Shown here: in pieces, positions 1 to 7,347 of the stretch
How positions within the stretch are numbered: position 1 is the first letter of the stretch
Layout: every line of letters starts with the position of its first letter
NCBI RefSeq assembly: GCF_001427905.1
Contig: NZ_LMEF01000033.1
Location: forward strand, 62,001-126,000
DNA: 64,000 nt
Reading direction: 5' to 3'
From: Flavobacterium sp. Root420
Lineage (GTDB): Bacteria > Bacteroidota > Bacteroidia > Flavobacteriales > Flavobacteriaceae
Made by a program: the position numbers and the translations under genes
The notes under the pieces: generated by a model
What the model was told of the DNA's origin: nothing
Seen by the model: the letters and a program-made list of their open reading frames with translations, nothing else
The model's database searches: none

Positions 1-3000
1 AAATTGATAGCACAACTACGTTAATTACTGTTGACAGTGAATGGTTTTTAGAAGATTGGGACAACCATCCAACGATAAACGACAATTGCGATATTAAAAC
101 ACGCGAAGACTTTTTTGATGAACTGGAAAATATTTTAAATAAAAATCAGGAAAAAACAGTTGTTCTTGCCATTCATCATCCTTTATTAAGCAACGGGTCG
201 CATGGAGGACAATATTCATGGGAAAAACAGTTGTTTCCTTTGGAGAAAAAAATCCCACTGCCTGTAATTGGTTCTTTCATTAATCTGCTTCGAAAGACTT
301 CCGGTGTAAGTCCGCAGGATCTTCAAAACAAACAATATACGATTTATGCCAAGCGAATTAAAACCTTATTGCAAGGCCAGAAAAATGTTATTGTAGTTTC
401 TGGTCATGATCATAATTTGCAATTTATAAACAAGGAAAATATCACACAGATTATTAGCGGCGCCGGATCTAAATCTGAAGCAGCAAGAGCCATCAATCCA
501 AATGATTTTTCGTATGGCGGCAATGGTTACGCAACACTGACTTTATTTAAAAGTGGTGATGTAAAAGTTACCTTCTTTGGAAATGAAAATAAGCACGAAA
601 AAAAGCTTTTTGAACGTGAAATCATTAAGGCAAAAGAAATTAACTGGGCGGCAATTGTAGCCAATAAATTTCCGCCAACAGTTACAACTTCTATCTATTC
701 GGCTAAAATGACAGATAAGAGTATCTTTCATAAATTCTTATTCGGGCAACATTACCGAAAGTATTACAGTATGCCAATCGAAGCCAGAACAGCTACTTTA
801 GACACTTTAATGGGCGGTTTAAAACCTATTCGCGAAGGCGGAGGACATCAATCTGTTTCTTTAAGAATGTCTGACCCGAAAGGAAGAGAATATGTAATGC
901 GCGCAATGAAAAAAAGTGCTACCGCATTTTTACAGTCGGTTGCTTTTAAAGATCAATATGTTGTAAATGATTTTGAACAAACCTATGCCGAAGATTTTCT
1001 ATTAGATTTTTACACCACTACGCATCCATACACTCCTTTTGCAGTAGCAAGTTTGTCTGACCACTTGGGACTTTTGCATACCAACCCGGTTTTATATTAT
1101 ATTCCGAAGCAAAATGGCCTGAAAGAATTTAATTCGAATTTTGGAGATCAATTGTACATGGTTGAAGAAAGACCCGCTGACAATCATCTTGATGGGAAAA
1201 ACTTTGGAAAACCTACTGATATTATTAGCACTGACGACATGATGGCTAATCTTCATAAAGACGAAAAATATTCGGTTGATCAAAAAGAATATATCAGGGT
1301 TCGTTTATTTGATATGCTTATTGGTGATTGGGACAGGCACAGTGATCAATGGCGTTGGGCAGAACATAAAATTGGCGATAAAGTAGTATATACGCCTATT
1401 CCACGCGATCGTGATCAGGCTTTCCCTAAATATGACGGAACTTTACTTTCCCTTTTAATGAACGTTCCTGCTATTCGTCATATGCGAACTTTTAAAAATA
1501 AAATTGACAATGTAAAATGGATTAACAGAGAACCTTATCCATTAGATTTGGCTTTCCTAAAAACTACTGAAGAAAAAGACTGGATCGAACAGGCTAAATA
1601 TATTCAGGAACATTTATCCGACAGCGATATTGATAACGCATTTAAAAATTTACCAAAGGAAGTTCAGGACGAAACAATTGAAGACATTAAACGAAAATTA
1701 AAAAACAGAAAAAAAGAGCTTCAAAAATACGCTTCAGAATATTCAGATGTGCTTGATAAAACGGTAATGCTTGCCGGAACTGACAAAAAAGACAAATTTA
1801 TTTTAAATCATAACGCTAGAAAAAACATCGAAATTCAGGTTTTCAGAATGAAGAAAGAAGGCGATGAATTGATTTACACCAAAACAGTAAATGATGACAA
1901 AACTAAAAATTTATGGATTTATGGATTAGATGATGCCGACGTTTTTCAGGTTATTGGAAAACAAAAATCTAATATTAAAATTCGTTTGATTGGTGGTCAA
2001 AATAATGATACCTATAACATTGAAAACGGAAGAAAAGTTATTGTTTACGATTTTAAATCAAAAGAAAACACCTACAATCTGGATTCTGAAACAAAAACTC
2101 AGTTGACAGATGATTATGATGTGAATTTATACAATTATGAAAAACCAAAATACAATGTAATTTCAGGCCTTCCAAATATTGGATACAATCCTGATGACGG
2201 TGTAAAAGTGGGCGTTAATATCAATTATACTGTAAATAATTTTAAGCAAAATCCTTATACACAAAGACATGTTTTTAATGCCTTTTATTATTTTGCTACT
2301 GGCGGTTTAGAGTTTAATTATGCCGCTCATTTTCCAGGTTTATTAGGTAAGTGGGTTATTGACGTAGAATCCTTATACACAACACCAAATTTTGCAATTA
2401 ATTATTTCGGGTATGGAAATGAGACTCAAAATAATGATGATGAGCTGGGATTAGATTATAATCGCGTGAGAATCAAAAAATTTAATGTTTCTGGTGCCAT
2501 AAGACACGTTGGAAGATATGGAAGCGAATTTAGCGTACAACCTATTTTTCAAAGAATGACCGTTGAAGAAACAGAAAACAGATATATTGATATACCTAAT
2601 ATAGTGAATCCAATTGTTTTTGACAGCCAGAATTATGGAGGTTTAAAAGTAAAATATCTTTTTAAAAATGCTGATTTTGCCGCAAAACCAACTTTAGGAA
2701 TGGCTTTTATGATTGCGGCTACGTGGACAACAAACTTAAACGAAACCAAGCAAAATTTTCCAACACTGGAAAGTATACTTGGATTTACACATAAAATTGA
2801 TCCTAATGGAAAGTTGGTTCTAGCAACTCTGATTAAAGGAAAAGCAATTTTAAATAACAATTATGAATTTTATCAAGGTGCGGCTTTAGGTGGAGATACT
2901 GATTTACGTGGTTATAGAAACGAACGTTTTTTAGGAAATTCGTATTTCTCTCAAAGTTCTGATTTGAGATTTAGTATTGGAAAAATCCAACGAACTGTTG

Positions 3001-3200
3001 CTCCTCTGACTTACGGAATTTTAGGTGGTTTTGACTACGGACGAATTTGGCTTGATGGCGAAGATTCTAAAAAATGGCATCAGGATTATGGAGGCGGACT
3101 TTGGTTGAATGCTATTAATGTAATTACTGCCAGAATCTCTTATTTTCAGTCTCCTGATGAAAAAGGACGCGTTATTTTTGGAGCGGCATATAGTTTTTAA
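1..3200 (+). CDS. Metallophosphoesterase / kinase-like / outer-membrane beta-barrel fusion (5' end missing)
   Basis: The frame is open from base 3, so the gene starts left of the window; the TTG at 231 is internal. Visible order: the end of a calcineurin-type phosphoesterase domain (AIHHPLLSNGSHGG near 170-208 and VVSGHDHNLQ near 395-424, both metal-ligand motifs); a middle region of about 400 residues; and a C-terminal half rich in alternating aromatic/polar strands that ends in AAYSF, like the C-terminal strand of a BamA/D15-type surface-antigen barrel. The middle region has a glycine-rich stretch (EGGGHQS), a later YVMRAMKKS, a GDWDRHSDQW motif (DRH at 1332-1340) and PRDRDQAF (1401-1424). 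Their order resembles the G-loop, lysine, catalytic loop and metal-binding Asp of atypical kinases; that reading is inference. The protein is probably anchored in the outer membrane. The phosphoesterase and barrel calls are firm; substrate and partner are unknown. Confidence 0.85.
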   Translation, partial: IDSTTTLITVDSEWFLEDWDNHPTINDNCDIKTREDFFDELENILNKNQEKTVVLAIHHPLLSNGSHGGQYSWEKQLFPLEKKIPLPVIGSFINLLRKTSGVSPQDLQNKQYTIYAKRIKTLLQGQKNVIVVSGHDHNLQFINKENITQIISGAGSKSEAARAINPNDFSYGGNGYATLTLFKSGDVKVTFFGNENKHEKKLFEREIIKAKEINWAAIVANKFPPTVTTSIYSAKMTDKSIFHKFLFGQHYRKYYSMPIEARTATLDTLMGGLKPIREGGGHQSVSLRMSDPKGREYVMRAMKKSATAFLQSVAFKDQYVVNDFEQTYAEDFLLDFYTTTHPYTPFAVASLSDHLGLLHTNPVLYYIPKQNGLKEFNSNFGDQLYMVEERPADNHLDGKNFGKPTDIISTDDMMANLHKDEKYSVDQKEYIRVRLFDMLIGDWDRHSDQWRWAEHKIGDKVVYTPIPRDRDQAFPKYDGTLLSLLMNVPAIRHMRTFKNKIDNVKWINREPYPLDLAFLKTTEEKDWIEQAKYIQEHLSDSDIDNAFKNLPKEVQDETIEDIKRKLKNRKKELQKYASEYSDVLDKTVMLAGTDKKDKFILNHNARKNIEIQVFRMKKEGDELIYTKTVNDDKTKNLWIYGLDDADVFQVIGKQKSNIKIRLIGGQNNDTYNIENGRKVIVYDFKSKENTYNLDSETKTQLTDDYDVNLYNYEKPKYNVISGLPNIGYNPDDGVKVGVNINYTVNNFKQNPYTQRHVFNAFYYFATGGLEFNYAAHFPGLLGKWVIDVESLYTTPNFAINYFGYGNETQNNDDELGLDYNRVRIKKFNVSGAIRHVGRYGSEFSVQPIFQRMTVEETENRYIDIPNIVNPIVFDSQNYGGLKVKYLFKNADFAAKPTLGMAFMIAATWTTNLNETKQNFPTLESILGFTHKIDPNGKLVLATLIKGKAILNNNYEFYQGAALGGDTDLRGYRNERFLGNSYFSQSSDLRFSIGKIQRTVAPLTYGILGGFDYGRIWLDGEDSKKWHQDYGGGLWLNAINVITARISYFQSPDEKGRVIFGAAYSF

Positions 3201-3238
3201 GAGAAGGTACTGAGGCCCTGAGGCTCTAAGGTTTTTTT

Positions 3239-3276
3239 GTCACGAATTCACGAATTAAAATTCGTGAATTCGTGAC
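3239..3276. repeat. Perfect 18-bp inverted repeat (TTCGTG-word family)
   Basis: Arms 3239-3256 and 3259-3276 are perfect reverse complements around a 2-nt centre and are built from the word GAATTCGTGA. They lie between two convergent genes and have short T-runs on both sides, so the hairpin may act as a bidirectional terminator. A second small palindrome of the CCCGAAGCTTCGGG type follows near 3299-3313. The same words recur at 47527-47650. Confidence 0.8.
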
Positions 3277-3334
3277 ATTTTTTTTCTTAGTACCTCAGTC
3301 CCGAAGCTTCGGGGTAGCATCTTAGAACCTTAAT

Positions 3335-4195
3335 TTATTTTAGTTTGAATTCGTAAACGTTACCTCCTACTTTATTCGTTTTCTCGTCAGCTATCAGTAA
3401 AGTATTGTTGTCTTTAAAAACTATGGCTTCTTTTTGGGAAAAGTGATTTAGTTTTATTTCGGTTTGCTTGCCTTTGTGAAATAAATCTCCTTTAAAATCT
3501 TTGAATAAAACAATTTTATCATGGCTTAACAGCACTACTTTTTTACCATCAGGACTAATGGTTGCACTGGTTAACACACAGTGATTGTAGTTACTGCAGG
3601 TTTTAAACTCTCCAATTTTAGTTGCTTTTTGAGTTCCGGCCTTGTTTGCTATTTTATAAATATAGGCTGTTCCGTCAAAATCCTTGCTTCGGTTTTTTGT
3701 GAATAAATAGAAGTTGTTTTGATATTCAAAAAAACCTTCAACATCATAAAACATTTCCTTTTTCTTTGGAGGAAATTCTGTTTGTTCCGGATAGGAAAAT
3801 GAAACTTTATATTCGGCGGAAGCCTGATCTTTATTTAACTGATTTTTATTGACTTTATAAATACAAAGATCTTTTCGGTCATTATCATTATTCCCAAAAT
3901 CCCCTATATAAATATTGCCGCTTTGATCTTTCGTAATATCTTCCCAATCGACATTTTTTGCATTTGATATAGTGATCGTTTTATCTAATTTTCCTTCAGA
4001 ATTTATAGCATAAACTGCATTTTTATTCCCTCTGTCTTCTAAGGTATAAATCAATTTAGAATCTGGAAAATAAGTAATTCCAGAAACTTCTTTTAATTTT
4101 TTTGGAAGTGAATAAAGCGTTTTTAAATCATCATTCGATTGTTGTTGACAAGCCAATAAAAAAATAGAAGCTACCAATAAAAGAGACTTTTTCAT
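3335..4195 (-). CDS. SdiA-regulated-domain-like lipoprotein
   Basis: A 286-residue protein with a lipoprotein signal (MKKSLLLVASIFLLAC, lipobox Cys at 16), so it is probably anchored in a membrane facing the periplasm or surface. The body has repeated beta-propeller-like segments such as EVSGITYFPDSKLIYTLED, NVDWEDITKDQSGNIYIGD and YDVEGFFEYQNNFYLFTKN. These resemble the SdiA-regulated/esterase-like propeller families common in Bacteroidota. No catalytic motif stands out and the ligand is unknown. It converges with the phosphoesterase fusion on its right-pointing side and is separated from the next leftward gene by a repeat-rich gap. The domain call rests on motif resemblance only. Confidence 0.6.
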   Translation of the reverse strand: MKKSLLLVASIFLLACQQQSNDDLKTLYSLPKKLKEVSGITYFPDSKLIYTLEDRGNKNAVYAINSEGKLDKTITISNAKNVDWEDITKDQSGNIYIGDFGNNDNDRKDLCIYKVNKNQLNKDQASAEYKVSFSYPEQTEFPPKKKEMFYDVEGFFEYQNNFYLFTKNRSKDFDGTAYIYKIANKAGTQKATKIGEFKTCSNYNHCVLTSATISPDGKKVVLLSHDKIVLFKDFKGDLFHKGKQTEIKLNHFSQKEAIVFKDNNTLLIADEKTNKVGGNVYEFKLK

Positions 4196-4249
4196 AAATC
4201 TTATTTTAGTTTAATTAAACCTTTGTGAACTTAAAGTTAAGCATTTCAA

Positions 4250-4420
4250 ACAATAGTTTTGCGAGCTTCGCGTAAATCTTAGCGAACTTTGTTTGCAGTT
4301 AATTTTACCGCAAAGCGCGCAAAGTATTTTTTTCGGTGTGTTTGTAATTGGCTTTATTAAGTTCGCAAAGCTATGTGAGACGACCTTTGCGTAAACCCTT
4401 TGCGGCCTTTGCGGTTAAAC
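4250..4420. repeat. Imperfect inverted repeats of TTTGCGG-type words
   Basis: The gap 4196-4421 has no gene. Arms 4307-4324 and 4398-4415 are reverse complementary with two mismatches in 18 bp. They are made of the repeated word CCTTTGCGG/CCGCAAAGG, with further GCGAAC/GTTCGC pairs inside and outside them. The reading is an intergenic palindromic repeat, possibly folding as RNA downstream of the gene at 4422-5474. Confidence 0.6.
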
Positions 4421-4421
4421 T

Positions 4422-5474
4422 CTAAATCAGGTTAGTATTCTTAAAGTTACGGGTAATAAATTCAAATGCCGCGAACATAATATGCCCCATCGATTTTGCA
4501 TTTTTAAATTTCATATCATTAGTATAACGATACAATTCCATTTTTAGTTGATTCAGATGTTCTTCTGTCGAAATGGTATCGTGACACATAATATTCAGCA
4601 ATTTTTTAATCCTGTTTTCAGCAGAATGAATACGTTTGGCCAGAATAGCCCTTTCTTCATCTTTATATTGAATAATTGATCGTTCTTCTAATTTCTCTTT
4701 AATGAGTTTTATCATCGGATAATTTTCCTTGAAAAACTGCGGACGATAGACTTTAAAATTCCCCTCATAACACTGCTGATCAAAATCAATAGGGCGAATT
4801 TTATAAACTACCTGATCAAAATCATGAATCGGGACAATTACATAATTATACGCACGCATATCTCCTAAAAGCCTGATCATACAACGTTCATTGAACTTGA
4901 CAAATTCTTTTGCAATTTGGGATTTTTCCATTTCAGTACAACTATCCAATAAAGTATCCATGAAAACGTCACCCGGAATTCCGATAATATGTTCTTCGAT
5001 TAAAGTGTCTTTAAAAACTAAGAAATTGATTTTATCCGGCGAAAGAATATCTTCTAATTCTAATCCGTAGATTCTGGAAGCATCTGCTTTTTTAATGTAA
5101 AAATGAACATAATTATCATTCAGAATATTTCTGACTTTGATTCGGAAAGGTTTTGAATTTCCGAAAGTGCAATAGTCAATCGCATCAATATTTAGAAACT
5201 GAATAATCTCGCTATTTCCATCAGAATGTAAAAGCGAATAGATTTTTTTCAGATTTAAGTCAATTTCATTTCTTTCAAATTCACTGTAGTAAACACGAAT
5301 CCACAAAGTATCCGTTTCATTTTTATCGTAGACATTTATAGAACCTGCAAATCGCAACAAATCATCATAGAATACTGATACTTTCGAGATACGTTCATAG
5401 CGTTCTAAATAACTTAACAGAGATGGCGTTAAAGGATAAGACGGTTTTTTTAAAACCATTAAAGGTTCGCTCAT
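4422..5474 (-). CDS. Conserved-looking hypothetical protein with a kinase-like C-terminal signature
   Basis: A 350-residue cytosolic protein with no signal peptide or membrane segment. I do not recognise the family. Residues around 200-240 read LLGDMRAYNYVIV, then a short beta-like segment, then IRPIDFDQQ. The spacing resembles the catalytic loop (GD.R...N) and metal-binding IDFD of aminoglycoside-phosphotransferase-like or HipA-like kinases, but no clear P-loop or lysine motif is visible in the N-terminal half. The C-terminal 90 residues are rich in Lys and Glu and look helical. It stands alone, divergent from the ABC transporter at 5583, with a -7-like box just upstream. Function unknown; the kinase reading is a hypothesis. 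Confidence 0.75.
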   Translation of the reverse strand: MSEPLMVLKKPSYPLTPSLLSYLERYERISKVSVFYDDLLRFAGSINVYDKNETDTLWIRVYYSEFERNEIDLNLKKIYSLLHSDGNSEIIQFLNIDAIDYCTFGNSKPFRIKVRNILNDNYVHFYIKKADASRIYGLELEDILSPDKINFLVFKDTLIEEHIIGIPGDVFMDTLLDSCTEMEKSQIAKEFVKFNERCMIRLLGDMRAYNYVIVPIHDFDQVVYKIRPIDFDQQCYEGNFKVYRPQFFKENYPMIKLIKEKLEERSIIQYKDEERAILAKRIHSAENRIKKLLNIMCHDTISTEEHLNQLKMELYRYTNDMKFKNAKSMGHIMFAAFEFITRNFKNTNLI

Positions 5475-5492
5475 TTTTCAATATCTTTAGTA

Positions 5493-5500
5493 CAAATTTA
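5493..5500 (-). promoter_or_regulatory. Candidate -7 box (TAAATTTG) for the gene at 4422-5474
   Basis: The minus strand reads TAAATTTG, matching the Bacteroidota TAnnTTTG -7 element, 18 nt before the ATG. No TTG is found at the expected distance upstream, so only the -7 part is supported. Confidence 0.4.
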
Positions 5501-5582
5501 CATCAATCGCATGATATAAATAAATTTAGCGTAACAATATACAAGTTGGATCGTCATACTAAAAACTAAAACCGAAATAAAT

Positions 5583-6494
5583 TTGGAAACCATTCTTACC
5601 ATTGAAAATCTTAGTAAAAGATACGGCCGAATTCAAGCCCTAAAAAATGTATCTTTTGAAATACAGAAAGGCCGTGTTTACGGTATTTTAGGCCCAAACG
5701 GAAGCGGAAAATCGACTACTTTGGGAATTGTACTTAGTGTTGTAAACAGGACTTCGGGCGATTACCGTTGGTTTAACGGTCAAATGCAAACACATGAAGC
5801 TTTAAAAAAAGTGGGAGCTATTATAGAAAGACCCAACTTTTACCCTTATATGACAGCTGAAGAAAACCTGAAATTGGTTTGCAAAATAAAAAGTATCAAT
5901 TATGCTAAAATTAATGAAAAACTTGATTTAGTTGGTTTAACCGAAAGAAAAGACAGCAGGTTCAGTACCTTTTCTTTAGGAATGAAACAACGTTTAGCAA
6001 TTGCTTCGGCGCTTTTGAACGATCCTGAAATTTTAATTTTAGATGAACCAACAAATGGTTTAGATCCGCAGGGAATTCATCAGATTCGTGATATTATTAA
6101 AAAAATCGCTTCGCAGGGAACTACGATTTTACTGGCTTCGCATTTACTGGATGAAGTCGAAAAAGTGTGTTCGCATGTAATTGTTTTAAGGAAAGGCGAA
6201 ATTTTATATTCGGGTTCAGTTGACGCAATGTCGGCAAATGAAGGTTTCTTTGAAGTTCAGGCCAATGACAATTTACTTTTAAAAACAGTTTTACAAGAAC
6301 ATCCGGCTATAGACCGAATCGCAGATGAAGATGGAAAATTTTTGGTGTATTTAAAATCAGAATTATCAGCTTCAGAACTCAATCAGTTTTTGTTTTCTAA
6401 AAATATTGTTTTAAGTCATTTAGTAAAACGCAAAAACAGTTTAGAAGCACAATTTTTAGAATTAACCAAAAACGCCACCATTCAAAAAAACTAA
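5583..6494 (+). CDS. ABC transporter ATP-binding protein
   Basis: A 303-residue nucleotide-binding subunit with Walker A GPNGSGKST (near residue 38), signature SLGMKQRLAIA, Walker B ILILDEPTNGLDP and a switch His in ASHLLDE. The C-terminal 80 residues are the extension usual in ABC-2 ATPases of the drug/antibiotic or CcmA type. It starts with TTG; no in-frame ATG precedes it, and the sequence METILTIENLSKRYG fits the family start. The permease follows 3 nt after the stop, so the two form an export-type ABC-2 system working at the inner membrane. The substrate cannot be read from sequence. It lacks the N-terminal features expected of GldA-type gliding ATPases, but that alternative is not excluded. 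Confidence 0.93.
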   Translation: METILTIENLSKRYGRIQALKNVSFEIQKGRVYGILGPNGSGKSTTLGIVLSVVNRTSGDYRWFNGQMQTHEALKKVGAIIERPNFYPYMTAEENLKLVCKIKSINYAKINEKLDLVGLTERKDSRFSTFSLGMKQRLAIASALLNDPEILILDEPTNGLDPQGIHQIRDIIKKIASQGTTILLASHLLDEVEKVCSHVIVLRKGEILYSGSVDAMSANEGFFEVQANDNLLLKTVLQEHPAIDRIADEDGKFLVYLKSELSASELNQFLFSKNIVLSHLVKRKNSLEAQFLELTKNATIQKN

Positions 6495-6497
6495 ACC

Positions 6498-7334
6498 ATG
6501 AAAAGACTTGTATCTATAGAATTACAAAAAATCTGGAAAAACAAAGCCAGTCGTGTTCTTACTTTAACCTATTTCGTTTTACTTTCCTTTATCGCTTTAA
6601 TTGCCTCAATAAAGTTTGATTTAGGCGTTTTTAAATTTCATTTGGCCGAAATGGGAATTTTCAATTTCCCGTTTATCTGGCATTTTAATACTTATGTTGC
6701 AGCCTGGCTGAAATTTTTCTTAGCTATTGTCATTGTTTCTATGATGGCTAACGAATACAGCTATGGTACACTAAAACAAAATTTGATTGACGGCTTAAGC
6801 AAAAAAGAATTCATTTTGTCCAAGTTTTTAACGGTGGTGCTTTTTGCATTGTGTTCGACAGTTTTTGTATTCATAATGAGTTTAATTCTCGGATTATGCT
6901 TTTCATCTTATAACGAATTTGATGTCATTTTTATGGATCTGGATTATCTTTTAGCCTTTTTTGTAAAATTGACCGGTTTCTTTTCTTTCTGTTTATTTTT
7001 AGGAATATTAGTAAAACGTTCTGCTTTTGCTTTAGGTTTCTTATTAGTATGGAGTGTTTTCGAAGGAATCGCAAAAGCACTTTTAGTTTTTAAACTTTTT
7101 CCGGAAAGCACAACTGGCTATACTATAATGAAGTTTTTACCATTAGAAGCGATGTCAAATTTAATTATTGAACCGTTTACAAGATTATCAGTAATCAGAA
7201 GTATCGGGACACAAATAGGAGTTGAAAACACGAAAGATTATGGTGTACATTATCTGTCAATTTTTATCGTGCTGGTCTGGACATTTTTATTTGTTTACTT
7301 CTCATACAAATTATTAAAAAATAGGGATTTATAG
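6498..7334 (+). CDS. ABC-2 type permease
   Basis: A 278-residue integral membrane protein with about six hydrophobic segments (around residues 20-38, 62-82, 110-135, 150-168, 172-195 and 250-270), as in ABC-2 permeases. It contains the cytoplasmic stretch NEYSYGTLKQNLIDGLSKKEF, characteristic of this family between the second and third segments. The start is 3 nt after the upstream ATPase stop, which implies co-transcription. It is the membrane partner of that ATPase. The gene ends just before the -7-like box of the next gene. Confidence 0.9.
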   Translation: MKRLVSIELQKIWKNKASRVLTLTYFVLLSFIALIASIKFDLGVFKFHLAEMGIFNFPFIWHFNTYVAAWLKFFLAIVIVSMMANEYSYGTLKQNLIDGLSKKEFILSKFLTVVLFALCSTVFVFIMSLILGLCFSSYNEFDVIFMDLDYLLAFFVKLTGFFSFCLFLGILVKRSAFALGFLLVWSVFEGIAKALLVFKLFPESTTGYTIMKFLPLEAMSNLIIEPFTRLSVIRSIGTQIGVENTKDYGVHYLSIFIVLVWTFLFVYFSYKLLKNRDL

Positions 7335-7342
7335 TATATTTG
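7335..7342 (+). promoter_or_regulatory. Candidate -7 box TATATTTG, 5 nt before the ATG at 7348
   Basis: A perfect TAnnTTTG element right at the stop of the permease gene. No TTG lies 17-23 nt upstream. If it is used, transcription would begin at about the start codon, giving a leaderless mRNA. Confidence 0.4.
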
Positions 7343-7347
7343 TTACT

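Noticed and set aside
231-260. TTG start for the left-edge gene
   Set aside because: The frame is open to base 3 and encodes phosphoesterase motifs before this point, so it is internal.
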